NCBI RefSeq assembly: GCF_042676185.1
Contig: NZ_JBHTJT010000060.1
Span: forward strand, 124,001 to 188,000
Source of the DNA: Tropicimonas aquimaris
GTDB taxonomy: Bacteria; Pseudomonadota; Alphaproteobacteria; Rhodobacterales; Rhodobacteraceae
DNA: 64,000 nucleotides
Direction: 5' to 3'
Part shown: piece by piece, positions 1 to 8,332 of the stretch
How positions within the stretch are numbered: the first letter of the stretch is position 1
How the letters are laid out: every line of letters begins with the position of its first letter
Notes under the pieces: generated by a model
Seen by the model: only the letters and a program-made list of their open reading frames with translations
Database searches by the model: none
What the model was told of the DNA's origin: nothing
Made by a program: the position numbers and the translations under genes

Positions 1-3000
1 GGGCGCGTTCACATCCCCCCACTCCAGGAGATGGCCGCCGCGCGGAAGCGGCCAGCCGCCGCGCCTGCGGGCCTGCTCCAGGCGGTCGCGGATCTTGCCG
101 GCAAGCAGCCGTTCGTTGCGGCCCCAATACATGTCGGAATACCCGCAGGGCAGCGAGTCGACCGTCCAGCTGCGATAGAGCCTGTCCCAGGTTTCTTCCG
201 GCCGTGCGAAGCGTCCGTAAGGGTTGGTCATTGCATGTTGCGCAACGATCAGGTCCACGTGGCCGGCATAGGGGATCGGCGGTTCCTTCTGGACCAGGAT
301 CAGCGTCGCCACCGGCCGGCGCAGGTTCAGCAGCATGTTGGCGACATTCAAGGCGACGATGCCCCCCTGGCAATGCCCCCCGAGGTAGAACGGCCCGGAG
401 GGGTATGCGTCGAGAATGTCCCGGAGGTAATGCCGCGCGACACGATGCTGGGCCGAGATCTGGAGATCCGTGTCCCTGCTCGGGATGACGCCGTTCGCCG
501 CGCGCATGCCGTAGACAGGCTGATCCGGTCCAAGCTGCGCGCTGAGGCGCTCGAAATCCGCCCGGGCGGTGAACCAGAAAAACAGGGGCGGCAGGGTGCC
601 ATCGCGGTTGAGAACCGAGATCAACGACCCCTCGCGCACCGGGTCGGGCCAGGCCGTGAGATAGGCGTGCAGTTTTGCCTGCTCGGTCTCCACAAGGCCT
701 CCGAGCGGGTCGGCTTCGGCGGAAGACGGAGCCTGCGTCTCTGGTTCTCTCTCCTCCGCCGGCTTCGGCGGCACCTCCGCATCGGCATCGGCAAGCATTG
801 CATCGAGCGCCATGGCCTGATCCCGGATCGTCGTCAGACGGCCCAGCCGGGCCACCGGGATCCGCAGGCCGAGGCCCGAGCCGATCTCTGTGATCAAGCG
901 CATGGCTGCAAGCGAATGCCCCCCGAGTTCGAAGAAATCCTCGTCGAGCCCGATCTCCCGCTCCAGCCAGAGCACCCGCTTCCAGATCTCCGCCAGCGCC
1001 TTTTCGGTCTCGCTTGAAGGCGGGACGATGGCCGCCGGTGCTATAGGCGCAGTCGGCGCGGCGAGGGCGCGGTAGTCGATCTTGCCGTTCGAGGTGCGCG
1101 GCAGTTCATCGACCATCAGAAGCTGCGACGGCACCATCGCGGCCGGCAGGGCCTCGGCCAGATGCGCAGCCACGGCGCCGATCTCGGGCGGGTTCTCCGG
1201 CTCGCCGACGATCCAGGCCACGAGCGCCCGCGCCTCGTCCTCGCCACGGGCGTCAACGGCCGCCTCCCGCACTTCGGGCATGTCCATGAGCAGGGTCTCG
1301 ATCAGGGTCGGCTCGATCCGGACGCCCCGGACCTTCACCTGCCGGTCGATCCGGCCGAGGTATTCGAACATGCCGTCGGCGCGTCGCCGGACCCGATCGC
1401 CGGTTCGATAGGCTGTTCCGCCGTCGCGCGTCGGATCTTCAACGAACCTCTCGGCGGTTGCCTCCGGCAGGTCGAGATACCCGAGGGATACGCCCGCACC
1501 GCCCACCCAGAGCTCTCCCGGCATTCCCGGCGGCACGGGGCGGTGCCGGCTGTCCCGGATCATCAGCCGGCTGCCGGGGATCGCGCGCCCGATCGGCACC
1601 GGCCCCGCGCCCTCCAGCCGCCCGAGATCGCAGGCCGAGCACCAGACCGTGGCTTCCGTGGGCCCGTATTCGTTGACGAGCCGGGCGGTGACACCGCTCT
1701 GCCGGTGCTGATGAACTATCGCCCGACTGACGGCTTCGCCGGCGACGATCACCGTCTGCAGCGAGACCAGGGCACCCGCGTCGCTGGCCTCCAGGATCAG
1801 CTTGTAGAGAGACGGCAGGCAGAGCGTGTGGGTCACGAAGCGGGCCTGGATGAGCGTCCCGATCCGGAACGGGTCCCGCGCGGCATCCGGTTCGGCCAGA
1901 ACCAGCGTGCCGCCGGTGCAGAGGGTCCAGTAGATGCCGGCAACCGAGCTGTCGAAGGCGATGGAAGAGAGCAGCAGAAACGCTTCCGGCGTCTCCTTGT
2001 ACCAGGCCAGGCGCGCCTCGGTCGACGCTGACAGGTTGCGATGGCTGACCAGCACCCCTTTGGGCGTGCCGGTGGAGCCGGAGGTAAAGAGCAGGTAGGC
2101 CGGGCTGTCGGGCGGCACCTCTGGCAAAGTGGCGTCGCCCCCCACGTTGCCGAGATCGCCGACGACAACAGCCCCCCTGCCCGACCGCTCGACCCGCTCC
2201 GCGTTCTGCCGGTCGGTCAACACGACCCGGACGCCCGCATGTTCGAGGATGCGCAGCACGTGGGCATCGGGATGTTCGGCGTTGAGCGGCACATAGGTCG
2301 CGCCGGCGAGCAGCGCTCCCAGCATGGCGACGAATGCGTCCGGCCCGACGGAGATCAGGATCGCAACGCTGTCTCCGGGGCCAATCCCTTTCTCGCCAAG
2401 GCAGACCGCAACGGATCGTGCTTGCTCGACGAGTTCGCGGTAGGTGACCGAACGCTCCCCCATCGCAACCGCCGTCGCATCGGGCCGTTCCTCGGCACGC
2501 GCAAGGATCTCCTCGTGCACCAGCCCGAAGGTTCCGAGTTCCGAGATGTCGCCAAAATCCGGCTCGCTGACCGCGCCGGGAATGTTCGCCAGCACTGGGA
2601 GATCCTGAGGCGGACGATCCATGGAATCAGGCAGGGCCGCCAGACCCGCCGCGACCATGTCCAGGATGCAAGGCAGGTCCGCCTGACCGATGCGCCGTCC
2701 ATCTGCGATGAGCCGAATGCCAATCGCATCCCCAGGCTCGACGATCATGGCAAGCGGGAAGCCGCTGCTCAGCCGGCTCTGAACGCTGTCGAAGAGGACT
2801 GCCTTGCCGCTGCCGGCCCCGGAGGTGGATTTCAGCGAAACGATGGATTCGAAGATCGGCGCCTTCGGCGACACCCCGAGGAGCGTCTTGAGGCGGGTCA
2901 GCGAAAGCGACGCATTCTCGTGCGCGGCCGCGCCGGTCTCCATTCTGTCAGCGATCAGCGCGCGCATGCTGGAGAACTGCGCCAGGTTCAGCCCGGCGGG

Positions 3001-3927
3001 CAATGTTGTCACGAAGTTTCCGACCGCCCGGTCGATTCCCTCGATCTCCGCCGGACGCATCGTGGTAGCGACACCGAAGATCACCTCGTCCCTGTCCAGC
3101 AGCCGCCCGAGAACGGCCGCCCAGACCGCCGCGATGGCGGCTCCCAACGTCAGGCGGTTCTCCACCAGCGAGGCTGACACCGCGCGGCTGATGTCCGGGG
3201 AGAGTTGGCGTTCGAGGATGAGCGTGGCCGGGCCCGCGCCATCTTGCCCGGCATCCACCGGCGCATCGAAAGGCAACCGGCCCTCGGCGTGAGGCCCGGC
3301 GAGCTTGTCCGTCCACCAGGCTTCGGTCGCCGCGTTGTCCTGTCCCGCGAGCCAGTCGGCCAGCGCGCGCACCGGGATTGCATCGCGCAGGATGGGCACC
3401 GCTCCGGTCGCAGTCGCCGCTGCGTAGAACTCTCCGACCTCCTGCAGCACCACGGCAACCGACCAGTCGTCGAGCAACGCATGGTGGACCAGCCAGCAGA
3501 ACCGGTACCCGCCTCCCGGCCAGCCGATCAGCACCCCGCGCATGGCCGGCAGGCTCGAAATATCAAGCCCGGTGCGACGCAGATCCGAGATCAGATCGTC
3601 CAGCGCCGCTTCGGCCTCGGCCGACGTTCTGTCGCTCCAGTCGCGTTCCTCGATCTGCAGAGTGGATGTCTCCGCGATCAGTTGAACGGGAGTATCGAGG
3701 GTCTCCCAGACGAGCGTGCTGCGCAGAGCCTGGTGCCGGTCGATCACCTGCTGCCACGCCCTCTCGAAGGCCGGGCGATCGAGTCCCTCCGGCAGCGATC
3801 CAACGATCACGCCAAGGTAGTACCCCCTGCCGGGATTGGCGACGGATTGGAGAAGCATCCCCTCCTGCGAGGGCGAGAGTGGGAGCACATCCTCCAGCCC
3901 GGAGAATTCGAGCGGCGCCTCCGTCAC
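1..3927 (-). CDS. Nonribosomal peptide synthetase, terminal C-A-T-TE module (3' end outside window)
   Basis: Last module of the assembly line; 1309 codons are visible and the frame is open at the left edge. The condensation domain has HHALLDDW at about residue 148. The adenylation domain has TSGSTGTPKG near 610, NEYGPTE near 753 and the NGK lysine before the carrier domain. The carrier has the GGHSL phosphopantetheine serine near 1002. A type I thioesterase follows, whose elbow reads GGHCQGG near 1185, so Cys stands where Ser is usual. By eye the A-domain pocket reads D-S-A-L-I-A-E-V-W-K, which I cannot assign to a substrate. The GTG start at 3927 overlaps the upstream NRPS stop as GTGA, so translational coupling is likely. 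The protein should condense the upstream intermediate with one amino acid and release the product. Confidence 0.9.
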   Translation of the reverse strand, partial: MTEAPLEFSGLEDVLPLSPSQEGMLLQSVANPGRGYYLGVIVGSLPEGLDRPAFERAWQQVIDRHQALRSTLVWETLDTPVQLIAETSTLQIEERDWSDRTSAEAEAALDDLISDLRRTGLDISSLPAMRGVLIGWPGGGYRFCWLVHHALLDDWSVAVVLQEVGEFYAAATATGAVPILRDAIPVRALADWLAGQDNAATEAWWTDKLAGPHAEGRLPFDAPVDAGQDGAGPATLILERQLSPDISRAVSASLVENRLTLGAAIAAVWAAVLGRLLDRDEVIFGVATTMRPAEIEGIDRAVGNFVTTLPAGLNLAQFSSMRALIADRMETGAAAHENASLSLTRLKTLLGVSPKAPIFESIVSLKSTSGAGSGKAVLFDSVQSRLSSGFPLAMIVEPGDAIGIRLIADGRRIGQADLPCILDMVAAGLAALPDSMDRPPQDLPVLANIPGAVSEPDFGDISELGTFGLVHEEILARAEERPDATAVAMGERSVTYRELVEQARSVAVCLGEKGIGPGDSVAILISVGPDAFVAMLGALLAGATYVPLNAEHPDAHVLRILEHAGVRVVLTDRQNAERVERSGRGAVVVGDLGNVGGDATLPEVPPDSPAYLLFTSGSTGTPKGVLVSHRNLSASTEARLAWYKETPEAFLLLSSIAFDSSVAGIYWTLCTGGTLVLAEPDAARDPFRIGTLIQARFVTHTLCLPSLYKLILEASDAGALVSLQTVIVAGEAVSRAIVHQHRQSGVTARLVNEYGPTEATVWCSACDLGRLEGAGPVPIGRAIPGSRLMIRDSRHRPVPPGMPGELWVGGAGVSLGYLDLPEATAERFVEDPTRDGGTAYRTGDRVRRRADGMFEYLGRIDRQVKVRGVRIEPTLIETLLMDMPEVREAAVDARGEDEARALVAWIVGEPENPPEIGAVAAHLAEALPAAMVPSQLLMVDELPRTSNGKIDYRALAAPTAPIAPAAIVPPSSETEKALAEIWKRVLWLEREIGLDEDFFELGGHSLAAMRLITEIGSGLGLRIPVARLGRLTTIRDQAMALDAMLADADAEVPPKPAEEREPETQAPSSAEADPLGGLVETEQAKLHAYLTAWPDPVREGSLISVLNRDGTLPPLFFWFTARADFERLSAQLGPDQPVYGMRAANGVIPSRDTDLQISAQHRVARHYLRDILDAYPSGPFYLGGHCQGGIVALNVANMLLNLRRPVATLILVQKEPPIPYAGHVDLIVAQHAMTNPYGRFARPEETWDRLYRSWTVDSLPCGYSDMYWGRNERLLAGKIRDRLEQARRRGGWPLPRGGHLLEWGDVNAP

Positions 3928-6900
3928 GACTTCGGCTTCCCGAGCAGAGCCGCGAGCTTCTTCAGGTTGTCCGGGTCGACGCTGGCGCGGACCTGTTTCG
4001 CAGCCTCCCGAGGGGGCGCCGCGCCGTCGGCAAAGGCCGCGAGCGCCTGCAGAGTCTGGTGCCGGAAGATGTCGATGGGCGAGATCGCCAGCCCGGCTGA
4101 GCGGCATCGGGCGGCGATCTGGATCGCACCAATGGAATCGCCCCCGATCTCGAGGTAGTTGTCGGCGGTGCCGATGTTGGCGCGGTTGAGCACCTCGCCC
4201 CAGATCTCGGCCAGGTGCCGCTCCGTCCGGGTGGCCGGCGCCACGAAGTCGGCATTCGCCTCCTCGCCTCCGCCCCGGGCCGGAGCCGGCAGGCGGGCAT
4301 CGTCGATCTTGCCGTTGGCCGTCAGCGGCATGCGGGACAGGTGCACGAAGTGCGCCGGGATCATCTCTCGCGGCAGGCGCGTCGACAGGTGGCGTCGCAC
4401 GTCGCCGGCCCCGGCCTCGCCCGTGTAGTAACAGATCAACTCGCTGTCTTCGGCGTCCGGGCGGCGGATCTCGTAGCCGATTTCGTCGAGAATGCTCCGG
4501 ACATGCGCCTCGTCGATCTCGTCGTCGAGTTCCGTCTGCGCCTCTTCGAGGGTCTTGTGGCCCATGCGCACGTCCCAACTGTAGGGGACGGCATAGTTGT
4601 GAAATCCCCGCTCGGTCTTGTGCACGTGAATGCCCGCATCGTTGATCAGGCAATTGGTCGACCGGCCGGTATCGACCGGACGGATCCAGGACATCTTCTC
4701 GTCGAGATAGCGATAGACCTCCGAGACCGGCACATCGCAATAGCGGTAGAAATCGGCGAAGGTCACCTCGTCGAAGATCCGGTCGTCGTCGAACAGGTTT
4801 CCGTTCAACCGTTGCGACGCGGTGTCGGGGTAGCGGTGGTAGGCACGGCGGGCGGCGAGGACCATGTCGTCGATCTCGTCCGGATTCCGTGCCTGTGTTT
4901 CGAAGAGCTCCCGGGTGAGGCGGGTTTCGAACATCTGCCCGCGCGAAAGGCCGGTCACGATCAACGGAATGCCCTCGTCCCGCGCCAGTTTCAGGCCAAG
5001 GGTATAAATCGTCTTGAAACAGCCGTTGCAGACGTTGGCATGGCGTTTCAGGCTGTCGACGAAGATCTCGTTCATGGCCGGGGTGGCGAGGAAACGGTGC
5101 TCGATTCCGAGGTCCGCCGTGACCCGTCGGATGTTTTCCTTGGCTCCCTCCGAAATGAACCCGTTGTCGAGGGTGGCGGCCAGGATGCGCGGGGTGACCT
5201 CCGCCAGACGGCACAGGGCATAGCTGCTGTCCTTGCCGCCCGAAAGCAGCATCAGGCAATCATAGTCGCCCCTGCGGAACCGCGCCCGATCCTTGACGAT
5301 GCCGCCAAAGGCGCCGAGGTCGCCGAAGTATTCCGCCGCGCGCTCGCGAAAACTGTCGAAGCCGGAACAGGTGGTGCAGACGCCTGTGTCGTCGATCTCG
5401 ATCCCCGGGGTGTCTGTTCCGACACCGCACCGCGTGCAATGAGCGATGGATTTGCGCGGGGCGTTCATCCGAATGACGCAGGACCCAACGTCCGGATGCG
5501 CCATCGCCGCCGCGACGATCTCGGCCGGCTCGATCCGCACGCCGCGCAGCTTGAGCTGGGTATCGAGCCGGCCGTGGTACCGCAGCGTCCCGTCCCGCGC
5601 GACGGAGCCGAGATCGCCTGTGCGATAGATCCTGCGGCCGGGCGCGAACGGGTCCGGGAGGAAAGCCTCGTCGGTTGCCTCGCTGTTGCGGAAGTATCCA
5701 TCTGCCAGCCGCTCGATGCCTCCGACGAAGAGCTCCGCCGGCACTTCATCGGGCGCGGGGTTGCCGCTTGCGTCGAGCAGGTAGATCGCCGTTGCCGCAG
5801 CAGGCCGGCCGATGGGGACTGCCCGGCCGGTGTCGCTCGCCGGGTCGAAACGGTGCGACATACAGCCGACGACGGCTTCCGTCGGCCCGTACTCGTTCCA
5901 TATGTCGACATCTCGGCCGAAAGCCGCCTGCGCACGGCCGGCAAGCGCCGTGGTCAGCTCCTCTCCGCCAAGCACCAGCGACCGTATGTGCTCCAGCCTG
6001 CGCGGTGTTTCCGTGACCAACGCGAGGTGCGCGGGCGTAAGCTTGACGACATCGACCGCATCTTCCTCGAACACCCGCAGCACCGAGAGATCGGGGCCAT
6101 CAGCCGGCTCGCGATAGCTCCGGATCTGCCCCCCGGCCACCAGCGGCGCGAAGATCGAGGTGATCGTGAGATCGAAACCGGTGGCCGAGTGCAGCGCCCA
6201 CCGCGCCCGTGGCACCGGAGAAAACTCCCGAGCCGCCCAATGGGCATAGCGCGAAAGCGCGGCACGGCCGACGACGACGCCCTTCGGGGTGCCGGTCGAG
6301 CCGGAGGTGAAGATCACATAGGCCCTGTCACACGCCGAGGCCTCGGACGGAGTGGCCGCTGTCCGCGGCGCGATATCGGCGAGGTCGAGCCGGCGGGCTG
6401 CAGGCGCCCAACGTTCCGCCAGTGCCGCCTCGGAAAGGACCAGCGCGGGCCGCGCCTCCTCGGCGATCCGGTCCAGCCGCTGCGCAGGTTGCTGCGGATC
6501 GAAAGGCACGAACACGGCGCCGCGCTTCAGTGCGCCGAGCATGGCGGCGACCAGGTCGGGCGAACGCGTCAGATGCAGGCCGACAAGGTCCCCTTGCCCC
6601 ACGCCGGCATCCGCGAGCGCCGCCGCAATGGCATCGGACCGAGCCGCAAGTCCCTTGCGGTCGAGATCGCCGCCGTCGCCCTGGATTACCGTCGCGTCGG
6701 GATCATCGGCGAGGTGTTGGGCGAACGCATCCAGCACGTCCTGCACCGGGCTTGCCGCCTCGTCGCGGATCTCTGCTTGCCGCCGGGTGAGCCGGACCGA
6801 CTGATCGTCATCGCCGGCCAGATCGACCGAGCCGATCCGGGCGTCGGGATCATCCAGGAAGCGGTCGAGCAGGCGCAGGAAATGCATCTGCGCGGCCTCG

Positions 6901-8102
6901 CGCCGCGGCGCATCAAACGTCGAGGCATTGAAGAGCCACTTGAGCTCGCCCCCCGCGCTCTCGCCGTAATCGCTGACGTTGAGACGAACCGCGTGGCGGG
7001 GATCGGAATGGCCGTTGTCGAGCCAGTCCGCGCGCCCGATCCCGGAAACGTCGGCAAAGCTCGCGGTGATGTGGTTCAACACGACGTTGAACCCACCCTG
7101 CAGACCGGCGGTGCTGGCTCCGGGCGCCGCGTTCCGCAACAGGTCCATGCCGGCTTCGGCGACCTTTGCGTGCAGGCTGGCAAAGGTCTCGTCCGGCTCC
7201 AGCGCGGCGGCGAGCGGGAAAAGCTCGACCATGCATCCGGCGACATCCCGGTCGGTCGCGGCGTGGCGCCCGTGGGTGACCGTTCCGAGCGAAAGCCTCT
7301 GCTGCCCGGAAACCCGGTGCATCCACGCCAACAGCGCCGTGGCATAGACGTTGAACGCAGCCTGGTGGCGCGACAGGGCCGCGAACCTGTCATGCGTGAC
7401 AAGCTGCAAAAGCTTCTCGCTCCGCTCCGACCCGAGTGGGATGCGGACCACAACCGCCGCGCTTTCCCCGGGCTCTCCGGACTGCCCGTAGAGGCGCGGC
7501 AGAGCGACGGCGTCGCGCTCGACGGCCGACCAGTGATCGCGCACGGCGTCCGGAATCGGGCGCGGCTCCAGAGCCCTTGGCAGGAACTGCGCCGCGCTGG
7601 CGGGCTCAGGCTCCTTGCCCGTCCGCAGTGCCGCGATCCGCGCCGCAAGGTCTTCCAGCAACACCCGGCCGGACCAGGCGTCCGTGAAGATGTGGTGCTG
7701 GCAGAAATAGAAGAGGCAGTCCCCGCTCCGGGTGCGAAGGCAGGCAGCCTCGAAGGTTTCGCGGGAAAGATCGAAGCCACGGCCGATCCGCTGTTCCGCC
7801 CAGTGCCTTGCGGCGGCGGCGTCATCGACATCGACCGCCCCGAAACGCCCCGCCGGCTGCCCGCTGTCGTATTGAGCGGGCTCCGCATCGGAGGTCCGGA
7901 TCACCAGCCGCAAGGCATCTCGCGACCGGCACAGGCCATCGAACGCACGCCGCACGATTTCGGTGTCCGGGGAACCTTCCAGTTCCACCAGCCAGGCCAT
8001 GTTGTAGAGCGGGCTGTTCGGCGCCATCTGCTGGCCCGCCCAGAGCATCTTCTGCGGCGACGTGAGGGGCGCCTCGGCCAGATGTCCGGCGCGCTCGGTC
8101 AT
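3924..8102 (-). CDS. NRPS module C-A-T with a PP-loop amidotransferase-like domain inserted in the A domain
   Basis: 1392 residues. The condensation domain spans about 1-430, with HHIFTDAW at 136-143. The adenylation core starts near 455, with FTSGSTGTPKG at 598-608 and NEYGPTE at 736-742. Just after motif a8 (RGVRIEPAEI, 853-862) the A domain is interrupted. Residues about 882-1212 form a separate domain with CTRC (889-892), CTTC (909-912), the PP-loop SGGKDS (954-959) and CNGC (1025-1028), as in PseA/WbpG-type N-acetyl-sugar amidotransferases. The A domain then resumes with LPREMIP (a9) and NGK1265 (a10). A carrier domain follows with the GGDS serine near 1323. Pocket residues read D-L-T-K-V-G-E-V-G-K, closest to the Asn code. 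Start ATG overlaps the carrier-protein stop as ATGA. Known interrupted A domains carry methyltransferases at this same a8-a9 site; a PP-loop enzyme here is unusual. Its chemistry is inferred only. Confidence 0.93.
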   Translation of the reverse strand: MTERAGHLAEAPLTSPQKMLWAGQQMAPNSPLYNMAWLVELEGSPDTEIVRRAFDGLCRSRDALRLVIRTSDAEPAQYDSGQPAGRFGAVDVDDAAAARHWAEQRIGRGFDLSRETFEAACLRTRSGDCLFYFCQHHIFTDAWSGRVLLEDLAARIAALRTGKEPEPASAAQFLPRALEPRPIPDAVRDHWSAVERDAVALPRLYGQSGEPGESAAVVVRIPLGSERSEKLLQLVTHDRFAALSRHQAAFNVYATALLAWMHRVSGQQRLSLGTVTHGRHAATDRDVAGCMVELFPLAAALEPDETFASLHAKVAEAGMDLLRNAAPGASTAGLQGGFNVVLNHITASFADVSGIGRADWLDNGHSDPRHAVRLNVSDYGESAGGELKWLFNASTFDAPRREAAQMHFLRLLDRFLDDPDARIGSVDLAGDDDQSVRLTRRQAEIRDEAASPVQDVLDAFAQHLADDPDATVIQGDGGDLDRKGLAARSDAIAAALADAGVGQGDLVGLHLTRSPDLVAAMLGALKRGAVFVPFDPQQPAQRLDRIAEEARPALVLSEAALAERWAPAARRLDLADIAPRTAATPSEASACDRAYVIFTSGSTGTPKGVVVGRAALSRYAHWAAREFSPVPRARWALHSATGFDLTITSIFAPLVAGGQIRSYREPADGPDLSVLRVFEEDAVDVVKLTPAHLALVTETPRRLEHIRSLVLGGEELTTALAGRAQAAFGRDVDIWNEYGPTEAVVGCMSHRFDPASDTGRAVPIGRPAAATAIYLLDASGNPAPDEVPAELFVGGIERLADGYFRNSEATDEAFLPDPFAPGRRIYRTGDLGSVARDGTLRYHGRLDTQLKLRGVRIEPAEIVAAAMAHPDVGSCVIRMNAPRKSIAHCTRCGVGTDTPGIEIDDTGVCTTCSGFDSFRERAAEYFGDLGAFGGIVKDRARFRRGDYDCLMLLSGGKDSSYALCRLAEVTPRILAATLDNGFISEGAKENIRRVTADLGIEHRFLATPAMNEIFVDSLKRHANVCNGCFKTIYTLGLKLARDEGIPLIVTGLSRGQMFETRLTRELFETQARNPDEIDDMVLAARRAYHRYPDTASQRLNGNLFDDDRIFDEVTFADFYRYCDVPVSEVYRYLDEKMSWIRPVDTGRSTNCLINDAGIHVHKTERGFHNYAVPYSWDVRMGHKTLEEAQTELDDEIDEAHVRSILDEIGYEIRRPDAEDSELICYYTGEAGAGDVRRHLSTRLPREMIPAHFVHLSRMPLTANGKIDDARLPAPARGGGEEANADFVAPATRTERHLAEIWGEVLNRANIGTADNYLEIGGDSIGAIQIAARCRSAGLAISPIDIFRHQTLQALAAFADGAAPPREAAKQVRASVDPDNLKKLAALLGKPKS

Positions 8103-8332
8103 GCGGCCGTCCTTTCGGCGACATAGGCCGCGATCGCGTTCAACGTTCCGAAGTTCGAGATCTTCAGATCGCTTGCCGGGATCTTTATGCCGAAGCTCGT
8201 CTCCAGAAAGGCAACGATCCGCATCACGCCCAGCGAGTCGATCATGCCGCTGAGCAGCAGCGGCTCATCGGCGGTAATTTCCCGCTCCAGTACAAGATCG
8301 GCCTCGATGAACTCCCGTATCGTCTCATGCAT
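8099..8332 (-). CDS. Free-standing peptidyl/acyl carrier protein
   Basis: A 77-residue carrier protein. The motif SGMIDSLGVMR supplies the phosphopantetheine attachment serine (DSL), and the length is typical of discrete carriers. The ATG at 8332 is chosen because an upstream extension in the same frame lies wholly inside the adenylation gene and shows no carrier features. The gene overlaps the adenylation gene by 8 bases (ATGCATGA) and the downstream NRPS by ATGA, so all three are probably one transcript. It is the likely acceptor for the aminoacyl group made by the neighbouring stand-alone adenylation enzyme, and donor to the first condensation domain. Activation would need the PPTase at 10322. 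Confidence 0.9.
   Translation of the reverse strand: MHETIREFIEADLVLEREITADEPLLLSGMIDSLGVMRIVAFLETSFGIKIPASDLKISNFGTLNAIAAYVAERTAA

Noticed and set aside
31..1017. Long plus-strand open frames antisense to the NRPS genes (also 4215-8126 and 8793-9962)
   Set aside because: They lie opposite clear NRPS domains, are rich in Arg/Gly/Pro with no domain, and arise because TTA/CTA/TCA codons are rare in this GC-rich DNA.
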